From positions 4,011,925-4,075,924 of the forward strand of contig NW_006917092.1 of the NCBI RefSeq assembly GCF_000516985.1: a stretch of 64,000 bases of DNA. The letters run 5' to 3'. A program made the position numbers and the translations under genes. Positions 12,355 through 23,049 of this stretch are shown here, piece by piece. Below the pieces are notes generated by a model. That model was given only the letters and a program-made list of their open reading frames with translations. It had not been told where the DNA came from and did no database searches. This DNA comes from Pestalotiopsis fici W106-1 (Eukaryota > Ascomycota > Sordariomycetes > Amphisphaeriales > Sporocadaceae). Each line of letters begins with the position of its first letter. The stretch's first letter is position 1.

Positions 12355-15300
12355 TTGCATTTTGCGCTTGGTTGTTTATATAGAGGGCACGGCGTTATGG
12401 AGTTACTACGGCTTGAGATTTGCACGACGAATGTTTGATGCTTTGATTCAACTACGATATAGCAAATCATGTATGTATGAAAGCAGATTGAGCTTGTAGG
12501 AGGGCGATCTATAACTTGTACTTTTTCTCTTTTGTAAGGTAGCATTGGGTTTTGGACATGGGAAGGGAACGAAGCGCTCGATCCTTCACTTATAACGATC
12601 ATCATGTATATTAAAGTTGCAGTTCATGCTTTCAAGGCAATTTTCAGTTGTGCAAGGTTGTATTCTATTAAATCTGGGTGGTTGTATCAGTCGTCGTCGT
12701 ACCTGTGGATTGATAGACATTTTTATTGCATTCACGAATACATAATTATTTTCAACCATCCACAACCTCGAGGTGAAATTCAGAAATCAGCATCAGCATT
12801 TTTTTTTCCCCGAGTGCATTCATCTTCTTGAGTCGCGACTTGGGCCATGAAAATCGCGTGTGAGTAATCACGCCGACACAGCGCGATTCCGCGCGTGCGA
12901 GACAGGAAGTCATGTGAGCTCCAGACGCCGACAGACCTGACTTGGGCAAGGCGCAAATGACCTAAACCGCGCTACGACTCTTCCCGTGATGCACATGCGC
13001 GCGGAAGACTCGAAAGAGGGATCAAGGTTGTCGCTCATGATCCACTCCTATTCCCAAGCGCGGTGCATAAGAGAAAAGTAACTCTGGGAGTGGGTGTCCT
13101 CTTACAAAGGTGCGTATACAAAGTCCTTGTCTTGTTAATAGCACGATGTACATATTTCCGTTTTGATATTACACTACCTTGAGTGCATGTATCCACCCCC
13201 CACTCACACACACGCGCGCGCATGTATGTCTTATGCTTAATCGCAGAGGTTTGTTCGCCACCGCTAGGCTGAACTGCTCGGCATCAGGCTCACTTTCAAA
13301 TCTGTACAACCCGAATAATCGAACGAGTGGTGTTAGCCTTGCCGTCGAGGCTACTTCTATTCTGAACACGAACTTTTTGCCATGATTGTTGTTGATGCAG
13401 CAGCGTTTATTGTGCATTCAAGGAGTAATTTGGGACACCATGGGATGATATCGGAGGCCACAACGTGACAGGAGATGCTTACTAGCGAATCAACCACAAG
13501 ACACGGACTCTTAGCAGGTTCATGAGGCAGGGCTGTCTGCAGGGCCGCGGCGCAATTGCAGGCGGAGCGGATCGCAAGTCAAAGTTGGCCTTGGTTGGCC
13601 GTTCCGGTCCTTTGGGAAACGGAGATCTTGACCTGGTTATTGACCGCAGTGTGGCAAAGTCTATTTCGAGCATATTCAAGGATTGATAATCTCTGCAGTA
13701 AGATGCCAAGACTGGCGGGAGTCTTGTTTTCTTATCGCATCCTGACAAAAGATATCGCGGGTGGTGGCATGGTTATCCGGGTTGATTAGCATCACAACTT
13801 GGCAAATTATTACCGCGCGACCTCGAGAAAGCAAAAGTAGAAAGTCTTGCGGCCGCTTTCACCAAATCTGATTGTCCCTGACGGGTTGCCTCTCCATCCT
13901 TTCCCGTCTCAGATCTAGTCTTCGCGATCCCCTGTCCGGCCCCCAATGCCGCAAGCTCCGTATATTGGCGTGGACTGGAAGATGAAAAGAGGAAGGAATC
14001 TTTCAGAATGTATCGGCTTCTCCGGCTACTCAAAGTATCGGTCAATTTTGCGTCATCATCATTCCAGCGGTGTGGAAAATTATCCTCACATTTGAATGTT
14101 ACAGTGTCCGAGGCAGTGTGTGGTGTTTTTGTCTGCCACGGCAGCAAAGACCGACAGAAGTGGAAAGAATCAAAGTTGATCAGGGTCGCACAACAAGGCT
14201 GGGCGATGCGCGGCGGCGGCAGGCCGAATCCGGGGAACAATACACGGCAGACCGTTTCGCGGTCCGGATGCAATGCTACACATCCTGATATTTCTTGTAT
14301 TTGGGTAGACTCTGACGTTGAGTGCCTAGACACCAACGGATCTATGACAGCTGATCCGCGGGCACATAATTTCCCAAGTACGCTGATCCACTGTTGGGAA
14401 TCGTATAATCTGGCACGGGCCCTTTCTTCTTCTTACTAGAGCATAGAATAGGCAGCGAATTCAGAATTATAAGGGGAGTCTAGCCCAAAGCTTAATCGAT
14501 TCCATCCTGTCAAGAAGTAGACCAGAACAATACAGTGTTGACCTGGCTGTCGCAGCCTCAAGGTAAGAAGCCGATATTTGAGCCAGGGTTGTCAATTAAA
14601 GGAATGGTGAGCAAATAGAGGTGGTGGGGGGGAGCCCGGACTCGTGGTACTCTCAGGGTTTGGTTTGGGGTCTGGTGTGAACAAGCTTGGTTTTTGGCTG
14701 GCTGGTTGGAGGGCGGCAGCTAGCGTACACAGTATTATCTCCAAGCTCTCCCGGGGTGCCAAAATTCAATATTTGTGCCTACAATTCAGGCAGTACCTAA
14801 TGTAGTGCCATTCCAAGGCTCTTGCCCCAGGTGGTCACCATCCCTGCTCAACCATGTTTTTACACTTCCACTTGGTGGTTTTCATGTAGCAGTAATAATT
14901 GCCTTGATATCAAATCCTTTGAAAATCTTGATGCTCGTCCCGTCTAGCATGTTTTAGTTAATTCAAATACAAGATTCTGGTGCATTCGATTGTTTTCTGT
15001 CCCGTCTTTCTAATCCATGTTTCTCAGCCTTGCTGGGCGAAACAAACAAAGAAACCCCAGGATTTTACTCCAGGATAGCGGGAATCAATTATCACGTCGG
15101 TCCCGATCCACTGGTTGAGAATGGTTCACTCTAAAATGCACCCAAGAGCAACTCGCATCCAAGGCATGAACATGCCAGAAACGTACCAAGACCCTTCTGA
15201 ATGGCTACTGGCTGTTTGGGTGACTCATTCAAGCCACAAGTTCAATAGCATTGCTTTTTTTTTTCCACGCTCTTTCTGCCTTGTTGCGCGCGAATCCTTC

Positions 15301-15491
15301 CGGACGTTGGGGCAATATGAATGGCCAGTGACCTAGCGTGGGGGACAGCCAGACTGGCAGTTCTGCTTTAGTGGTTTCAGTGGTTACCATATTAGGTAAA
15401 ACGTGGGTCGTATTCATCATTTACATTACAGTGAACAACTATAATTGAATAAACGTGTTTCCGTTGCTGCACAGAGTGATCGAGTTGTCCG

Positions 15492-15511
15492 TTTTTTTTT
15501 TTTTTTTTTTT
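15492..15511. repeat. Poly-T tract
   Basis: A run of about 20 T in a gene-free stretch. Confidence 0.8.
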
Positions 15512-16080
15512 AAAATGCTACAGAGGATTCTAGGACTCAATCTAGGACAGACACTGTTTCCATGAGGCGTCTCCCAATCGTAGATACATTATTAGGTTCG
15601 TCTTTAGGTACATGTTTAGTTCTTTACGTAGACCCAAGGGGCTCATGTGCTGCTACCGCTTATTCTCCTGCTCGTAAACTTTTGCACCATCTTTCGAGCC
15701 CTCATTAGTCAGTGCGATATCAAGACATTGAGCTGACAAGTTGGTTGAACTCAAGTTGCCATGATGCGTAAAATGTGAATAATGAATGCTACTTCCAAGG
15801 TTGTCTCTCTCTTTCTGGTTAGAGCTGCAGGAAAATGATTTGCAACGTGGCTGTGGCTGGCACTCAGCTAAAGCCAAGGGGGATGGATGATGTGGGTGGC
15901 CGCCCAGCACTGTCAAGGACGGCTCCAGTGTCTGACACCTGCACGCAATTCATTATTCCCCCTCCTCGTCCAGTCCTGTCCGCCAGACTCGCCAATGCGA
16001 AGACCAAGCAGATGCGACCAAACACGATGCGCGCGACAACGTCTGCGCGAGACTTTTCGCGCCGCGCATTCTGTAAATTG

Positions 16081-16110
16081 TGTGTGTATGTATGTATGTA
16101 TGTATGTACG
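16081..16110. repeat. TATG microsatellite
   Basis: Starts as TGTG and continues as about six TATG units before degenerating at TACG. Confidence 0.85.
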
Positions 16111-16239
16111 TGTTCGTACCTATGCACGTTTGTTGCCATTGCGCACTCGTTCGTCCGCTTTTCCCTTGCGATCGATCCGTTCCGTCTGGCCACTCATGGC
16201 GGCGCGCAAAACACACCTTTGCACTCGAGTTACCACTAA

Positions 16240-16260
16240 CAACCACCACCACCACCACCA
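16240..16260. repeat. ACC trinucleotide microsatellite
   Basis: About seven ACC units in non-coding sequence. Confidence 0.85.
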
Positions 16261-17150
16261 AATTCTTTGCACTTGGCGAACGACTGGCGCACCAGTTGGG
16301 GGCCAACTCAGCAAGGCGGATTCAGGCAACCTGACCTACCTCTTTTTTCGGTCAAGGACTGGCAGAATTATGCGTCCTGGATATCCGTGTGATGAGAAGG
16401 GCACAACTTTACGTCTCTCCGCCATCTCCGAGACACATGCCTCTTTGCTCAGTGCTGTCGCTGTTGTGTTGCGCACCAACATGACCAGCAAAGTAAGTGA
16501 CATATTCTGTATCCAACCAGAAAAACAAAAGCAAAGAACTATGTAACTCGGTCCAATCCCTTCTCAGCTAGAGAGTGTAAGCCTTTTTTTGTCCTTCTGT
16601 ACATGCCAGCCCCTGCAGCCATATTCTTGGATTTGCACCAGGTTACTGAGGCTCATCTTTGCGGGAAGGATGCGCTATCTGAGAGGCAAAGTACCCTGAC
16701 GCAGCAAAACAGCAGCAGCGGATTCCCAAATCCAGGTAGGTCACGTATGGACTTTTTTTTTCTTCATGAAAATGAAATAAGAGGCAACCGACCGGCATGA
16801 GTTGACATTGGTATTGCTACTTGCATTCTTCACCTTCTTTGCGCTGGAAACCGTTGTGCAAGTGTGCCGGCCGCTGGTCAAGCTACAAGACGAGTCGCGC
16901 GTTCCCGCCTATACCCAGGTACGTATGTACATGTTTTCGAGGCCGTGAGCGCGAAGGCAGCAATGCCCCCTTCCCTCACCTATGGTCTCAAATAAGAACT
17001 CCGGACTGTGCTCGCATATGAGTTTGGTCCCTTTAGTCTCTTTTCATTACTCATCTTCCACCATCTACTCTTCTTTGCGCATTCATTCGCCCAGACCCCG
17101 TTTCGCTCCGTTGCGCATCTGCACAGCCTGATTCGTCTTTCCCCTGCTCA

Positions 17151-17160
17151 CCTATATATC
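17151..17160 (+). promoter_or_regulatory. TATA-like element upstream of the gene at 17409
   Basis: CCTATATATC lies in a pyrimidine-rich stretch about 250 bases before the ATG. The position suits a promoter with a long leader. There is no experimental support. Confidence 0.3.
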
Positions 17161-17408
17161 TTCCACCACCCTCACCAGCCTGTGCCAACCACTCCAGTCA
17201 ATATTTGCCTATAGGCTTTTCTGTTCATTTCTCCTTTTGTCATCTACCTCGCTATTCGCCGAGCATCTGGACGACCTCTGCCTTGCTATCGACCAGTCAA
17301 CGACATATAGAACTCGGCTGCATTTACCCTCACTCAGAAAGAATCATACACTATACGTCATATCTCTGACCACTTGTGTTCTTATTCGCTTCATTTGTCG
17401 CCTTGAAC

Positions 17409-18269
17409 ATGCACGACGGCAGAGAAAGAACAGTCAGATTCCGGGAGAGTGACAGTTCCTCCCGACCCTCACCTCCAAGTCGGGATTCAGGACTTGGTTC
17501 GTCTACTGACCAGACATATATAAGAGGGAGATCTGATCGGTTCTTCACAGCTCAAGATCATGACACTCAACGGTTCAACGTTGGTGCCCTGCAGGAAGCC
17601 CTGGACTCGTGCCGCGAGGAAAAGGGAAAATACAAGAGCAAGGCACACGATTTGGATGCACAGCTGAACGCATGCAAGTCGACACTTCGTGAAAAAGAGC
17701 TCGAAAATCGCTCCCTCAGAGAAGAGAACTCAACACTGAGACATCAGAGGGATACCTTCGAAAGCGAGGTACACGACCTGCGTCGGCGTCTGGCACCATC
17801 CGAGCCAGACTATATGATGAGTGGAGGGTCGGGTGAATCATCCAACGGGCTTGGTAGAACCAGAAGCAAGCGTCAGGATGGCCAGGACCAGAAGAACAGA
17901 CTGCGCGAGCGCATCAACATGGTCAACGAGCCAGCACCTTCGAATAGGGACAGTATAAGAGGCCGTCGCTTAAGCATGAGTCATACAACCGCACCATATC
18001 CCAGAGACACGGTGGATAGTCGCCCTTCACGGGGCCCGCCGCTCACAACGCGGGGCTTTCAACATATCGACGCTACCAATAACAATTACACGACTTCAGC
18101 TCCCGTGGGATCGCCGACGACATTCAGAACAGAAAGTCTATCGTCACCCAGGAGCACGACTTCCACGTTGAACACATTCATGACTGGTGGTGATTACGTT
18201 CCGGAGCCTCTGCCACCTAAACCCAAGGTGGATAGCAAGAGCTCCTCAAGCCGGAAAACACGGCATTGA
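17409..18269 (+). CDS. Coiled-coil protein with disordered Ser/Arg-rich tails
   Basis: A single exon of 286 residues. The ATG at 17409 is preferred because the upstream part of the open frame lies in pyrimidine-rich leader. Residues 1-55 are Ser/Arg-rich and disordered, residues about 58-128 form a coiled coil (EKELENRSLREENSTLRHQR), and the remaining about 155 residues are Ser/Thr/Pro/Arg-rich low-complexity sequence ending in a basic Ser-rich tail. No enzyme motif is visible. The N-terminal RTVRF fits the loose RVxF pattern used by protein phosphatase 1 partners, but this short motif occurs often by chance. Similar in plan to the coiled-coil gene at 11710. Function unknown. Confidence 0.7.
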   Translation: MHDGRERTVRFRESDSSSRPSPPSRDSGLGSSTDQTYIRGRSDRFFTAQDHDTQRFNVGALQEALDSCREEKGKYKSKAHDLDAQLNACKSTLREKELENRSLREENSTLRHQRDTFESEVHDLRRRLAPSEPDYMMSGGSGESSNGLGRTRSKRQDGQDQKNRLRERINMVNEPAPSNRDSIRGRRLSMSHTTAPYPRDTVDSRPSRGPPLTTRGFQHIDATNNNYTTSAPVGSPTTFRTESLSSPRSTTSTLNTFMTGGDYVPEPLPPKPKVDSKSSSSRKTRH

Positions 18270-19331
18270 TTTTCGGCCAGGTCACGCAAAGTCTTGAATC
18301 ACATCCGTCCTCTCAACGTTGAGGCAGGACCTGATTCAATCGACCAAACAGAAAAGAAGACTTTATGGATGACTGCAAGGGCATCTCTGATTCAAAGCAA
18401 CCTCCTGGCGAGCATTAACTGCACCTTGAGGGTTGGAGGCGTTTTATTCACCCACTCTCAAAGTATTAGACTGTCTGTTTGATTATACCACATTTTCTAT
18501 GTCTTATTGTTCCAGATCTCTTGGCTCACGCCCAAAACACAGCTTTCTCGGCAGAGATTGACGTCTTGTACTCTCTTCCGGCTGTTGGGGTCTCTGATTC
18601 GTAGGATCTGGAGGCTTCCCTTTGTATACGGGTGTTGGCGTTGAATAAGGGTGGTCTTGGAAGCTTTTGTGTATTGTTTTAGGAAAGGGATTTTTGGGTT
18701 TGGAGGCGACAGGTCGACCTCGGGCGTACTGTATTTACCATGATGGGGTGAAAGGAACCCCTAGTAAGAATCTTGATCATGAGTGGAAAAGTGTATCTTC
18801 ATTGTTTAGGCTTCCAGATTTTATACAGATAAATTCGGCTCAAGTCCATCGTTGAAACCTATAGCTAATTCTACGCTATATTGCTAAGCCGTCTCTATTC
18901 ATACGGTCGAGAACAAGCAATGACTTTGTTGCACTTGAACCGCTCTAAAGAAGAGGAAAAGAGAAAAATATGGATTGATTCCATCTAGCAGCTTCTGTGA
19001 TCATTCGTTGGTTGTCCGTCACATCCTTCAGGAGCTCTAGGCTTCCAAGTAGTACTCAATTGAGCACTAGACCTGATCCTATTGGTCAGTGACGAGGTAT
19101 TTCTACATTGTTCGGCGAATCCTCGGTTACCCGTGTCGGCATTTTCCCTGCGCATCTTGTGATCGTTATAAACTACAAGGAGGTATAGTTGATATGCAGG
19201 CCAATGGCCCACCGTTACAGTGACCGGTGTCATGACACCTTACTTTGCACAACAGGGGAAAATGAATATACCTGCAAACCCCCCTTCCCCCACCAATACA
19301 AGGGATAAGATAAGTGGCAGAGCGAGTAAGA
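18270..19331. other. Gene-free stretch between the coiled-coil gene and the aquaporin
   Basis: It lies downstream of both flanking genes, which converge on it, so it should hold both 3' ends. No protein-like ORF, RNA gene or repeat is seen. Confidence 0.45.
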
Positions 19332-20368
19332 TCACGCCTGCTCATCTGCAACCGGCGCGTCCTGGCCGGGATTCGCCTCCTCATAGTGAGCCATCTTGAC
19401 AAAACGATAGTATCCAGCCGCGAGCAGGCCGCCCATGGCCGGGCCGAGCCAGTAGATCCAATGATAGCCGGGAAACGAGCGACCAGCGACGGCACAGCCG
19501 AAACTGCGGGCAGGATTGAGAGAGCCGCCAGTATAGTAGACGCCTGTGTATGTAAATTAGCTCCACCTGGCACACAAATAATCGTAAAAGATGCTTTTGG
19601 GCATGTGTAGGGTCTCTTTTCATACCAGGTATCTCGGCAACAAAAAGCGCGAGTCCAATACCAATAGGAGCCACAAAAGTAACCCTAGACTTTTCGACGG
19701 CGAGCATGAGAATCACAAAGACCAGGTAGGACGTGAAGAACATTTCGGCAAAGAGACCCTGGGCCGTGTTTACATGCGGCCCGAGCTTCGTATTGACAGC
19801 TGAGATCCTGCCGGGAAACAAGGCCTCGACCACTCCGCCAGCGCACATGGATGCAATGAGCTGCGTGGGAATCAGAAAGACTGCCCGAATCCAGGGAAGT
19901 CCCCCGGCAGCGCAAAGACCAAGAGTCACCTGTGAGGAAGCTGCAAGTCAGAACTTTTGGTGTGCTCCTTTTGTGATGACACTCCATACCAACGCGGGGG
20001 GCAAGAAAACTCACTGCAGGATTGAACAAGCCGCCACTGATCCGATAAAACGCCAATACGGTCACCAAGAGGGAGAAGCCATATGCGTAGCCGACAAACA
20101 TGGTCTGGATGATACCCGGGGTGGCGACCGGGGCCGCGGTCCCCGCGTCCACGGCGACCTGGTCAATCACCATGAGATGGCCGGCATAGCCGAAGAAGAG
20201 AAAGAAAAAGGTGCCGACAAACTCGCCCGAGGCCGCCACCAGGTGCGTCTGCAGCGTGTTGAGGTGCCACGGCTCGTTGGGACGGCGCCCACGGCCGTCG
20301 AGCTCGTCGGGCGTGGGCCTGCGCTTGATTGCGCGGATGGAATTTGCGAAAGAGCCTCTCTGGCTCAT
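19332..20368 (-). CDS. Aquaporin / major intrinsic protein channel
   Basis: Model: complement join(19332..19543, 19626..19929, 20015..20368), 289 residues; both introns are about 85 nt with GT-AG ends and keep frame. MIP channels carry water or small solutes across membranes. Both pore half-helix NPA motifs are intact: NPAVTLGL at about 116-123 and NPARSFG at about 229-235, the latter followed by the selectivity-filter Arg232. Six hydrophobic segments can be followed, starting at about residue 45 ([18 protein letters not shown]). The loop before the second NPA ([12 protein letters not shown]) and the short tails fit an orthodox aquaporin better than a glycerol facilitator, whose second motif is normally followed by Asp-Phe residues not seen here. 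Substrate preference is an inference. The start ATG follows a TTACC context and begins a Ser/Arg-rich cytosolic tail. Confidence 0.9.
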
Positions 20369-21360
20369 GGTAATGATTTTTGGGAAATTGGTGTTAATTC
20401 TTCTTGTTACAGATTCTTTGCTTGTTTCGTGAGGTGATGAATGTTTGGTGAGGATATGAGGCTTCCTCGGACACCACACAAGTAACCTCGTTGAAGTCGG
20501 GGTAGCCCTTTGAGATGAAAGCAAAATAGTTACTGCTTACTTGTGGTGTATATATGTGAATCAATGTCTAAGTCTTGGTTGGTCCGTCCATGACGAACCA
20601 AATCGACTTGCCAGAGGGGTGGATGATGTAGATGGCCCATTTTAGTGCTTTGGAGACAAGTCATGCCGATGGCTGCAGGCCGTCGGGGCAGTGTGTGCAA
20701 CGGCAGGCTTTTGTCCATTCAGAGCGGCTCTGCAGCTCGGAATTGCCTTTGGCTGGGCCGTCGTTAGTGCTCAATGTTGTTATTGGCAATGTTTGCATCC
20801 GGCGGCATGGGATTCTCTGGAGCTCGGATACGCATTGATAAATAGCTCAGTTTGTGTCGTTGAGATCATCGCGTGAGCTCCTGCTTCTGCCTCGTGTTTG
20901 GGTATTGATAAGTATCTAACCTAGGCACTTGTCAGACAATACAGCTTGATGGGAAACTGGAAATCTGGCATCCGAAATTTATATTGCAGGATGCGAAATG
21001 CAGAAAACCCATACTCATTTTCGACTAGCTGACGGGATGGTGAAGCTACTGCGGCTGACGATTAGCAGAGTTTCATCGCACGAACCCAAAACATTACCCC
21101 TCTGCTTAGACGATCAATGAATTGCATTTCCCCACGATTTGCGAGCTGGATGTACCTTTCGAGGCACAGATGAAAAGGGATGGCCCCGAGTTGTGATAAC
21201 GCTTGTAATTCTTGAGATGATAATTCCCTGAACATGATAAGCTCAAGTACCAGGTTCGGGCTCCTTTATAAATGTAGAATAAATATATACAACTAAAGAC
21301 CAGCACCAATACGACACATCTGACACCCAGCGACCAACATTTCCAATGAGATTCAGGTGA
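20369..21360. other. Gene-free stretch between aquaporin and pectin lyase
   Basis: It contains the aquaporin promoter side and the 3' end of the pectin lyase gene. No protein-like ORF is visible. Confidence 0.45.
20549..20554 (-). promoter_or_regulatory. TATA-like element upstream of the aquaporin
   Basis: TATATA lies about 180 bases upstream of the aquaporin start on the minus strand. Position and sequence are compatible with a core promoter; nothing more supports it. Confidence 0.25.
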
Positions 21361-23049
21361 TTACTCGGACACGCACTGGTGATACCAGTCGTTCCACTGC
21401 TTACATGTCGTCCCCGAAACACAGCTTCCGGAGCCAGTCCATCCCTGTCCTCCACACTGGGCGTAAAGAGCCTGGTAGAGAGTGTCAGCAATCTACAAAT
21501 CACAACGAATCAAGGTGAATGAGACTTACAATGCTGCCGGATGAGGAGGCTGCCGTCGTCGCAGCAGCAGCCGCCTTACTCGAGGTCGCAGTCACAGCCT
21601 TTGAGGAAGTGGAAGTGGATGTGGCCTTGGAAGTGGCTGCGGCAGAAGTCGTGACCTTGGTGCTCAGAGTAGACGAGGCCTCTGCGACCACGCTTGAAGT
21701 AGCGACGGCAGCCTTGGTGCTGGTCGCCGCCGCAGCAGTGGAAGTACTTGCGCTACCAGAAAGCTTTCCGATGCCGGCATTGGCGAGCACATAGGCGGCA
21801 ACCTCGTCCACGGCCATGGCCTCTTGAAGATTGTCGACGGAAGCAAAGGCGGACAGCGCGCCGCTGTCAGTATAGCTGTCAAAGTCTCCGCTCGAGGTCA
21901 AGCTGTTCTGCACGCACGCGCGGCCGAGCGTCGAGGAGCAGCCAGACGCGGCACTAGAGTCGGGGACGTTGTACAGGTTACCCACGACCTCGAGAATGGG
22001 CGTCTTGCAATTGTCAAAGACATTGCCCTCCATGAGGACGTTGGCGCCGTCAATGTCAAAGTTGTGGCCGTCGCTGTCGAGCCAGTAGTTGTTGACAGCG
22101 TGCATGGTGACGGCCGTATCGCTACCGAGCTTGGGGGAGCGGCCCGAGACGTCATGAATGTAGTTGTTGGCCAGCGTGATCTGGTCGCCGGCACCGAGGA
22201 AGAGCATTGTCCAGTAGTGCTCACCGTTGCAGGAAGCGGACCACGAGGTTTCGCCGTCAAACTCATTGTTGCTAATGGTCACACGGCCAGCCGTCTCGTA
22301 GCCCGACACAATCATTTGACGTCCGATCAAGGAGAACTGGGATTGCCATTAGAATAGAATTCTACACTGTCGGCAACATGACTCACCTTGCAATGGTCAA
22401 TCCAGACCAGGTCAGTACCCGACATCTGAATAGCGTCACCACCCCAAATGTATTGAGGGTTGAGTTCCTGCAACAGTTAACAGTTTGTTGCATCCCTTGA
22501 GTGTGTGCTCACCTACGGTAAAGTGAACATTTTGAATAATGACATTGGTTGCATCTGACACAAGGCGAATACCTTTGCCTCGGATGACACCCTTGTCACC
22601 CACGCCTACAATGCTCTTGTTGCCCTTGATGTCGATGGGTGTAGTGGGCGCGACATAGTACGTGACCTCTATGGATTCGTAGTCATCACTGCACCAATTA
22701 GGACCGTCGAGGGCGTTTTGTCCAGAGGAACCGCAGGTGTTGCTCGAGGGCACGCAACCTGTCTCAGTAGCAGTACCTTCGGCCTCGAGGAAATCATAGG
22801 TCTTGTCGAGCATGATGACCCTGGGCGTATCATCGGTCAGCCACTCCTCGAGTCTGTAATGTCAAGGTCAGTTCAGAGTCGTTTTGAATATTCAAAACAA
22901 ATCATGTCTGCATACTCTGCGGTATCTGATGGGATGGCTGGCGTCGCATCACCTCCACCAGTAACGCCCGTGGCGAAACCAGTGGCCGTACCCGTCACCT
23001 GGGCGAGTGCCTGCAGAGGCAGAGCAAGAAGTAGAAAGTGGGAAAGCAT
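21361..23049 (-). CDS. Secreted pectin lyase (PL1) with C-terminal CBM1
   Basis: Model: complement join(21361..21492, 21530..22336, 22387..22467, 22517..22853, 22916..23049), 496 residues; four introns of 37-62 nt, all keeping frame. Pectin lyases cleave methyl-esterified homogalacturonan by beta-elimination outside the cell. The N-terminus [17 protein letters not shown] is a signal peptide. The PL1 parallel beta-helix follows, with family hallmarks [33 protein letters not shown] and HAVNNYW. A Ser/Thr/Ala-rich linker (about 360-450) leads to a C-terminal carbohydrate-binding module: [18 protein letters not shown] followed by TTCKQW and ending YHQC, with four Cys and the aromatic face of family CBM1. 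The second intron uses a weaker donor (GTAGGT), chosen because it alone restores the conserved sequence. The CBM1 suggests targeting to cellulose in intact plant cell walls. Confidence 0.92.

Larger units (their letters stand above)
12355..17408. other. 5-kb gene-free stretch with microsatellites
   Basis: Open frames on both strands (for example around 13773-14439 and 15835-16546) lack convincing protein composition and overlap one another. The stretch contains a poly-T tract near 15492-15511, a TATG microsatellite and an ACC microsatellite. The final about 370 bases are strongly pyrimidine-rich and probably form the promoter and leader of the gene at 17409. Confidence 0.45.

Noticed and set aside
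13773..14439. Overlapping ORFs of 187 codons (minus) and 143 codons (plus)
   Set aside because: They overlap on opposite strands, their composition is not protein-like, and no splice or family signal supports either.
15835..16546. ORFs of up to 219 codons on the plus strand
   Set aside because: They run through the TATG and ACC microsatellites and translate them into simple repeats; no family similarity.
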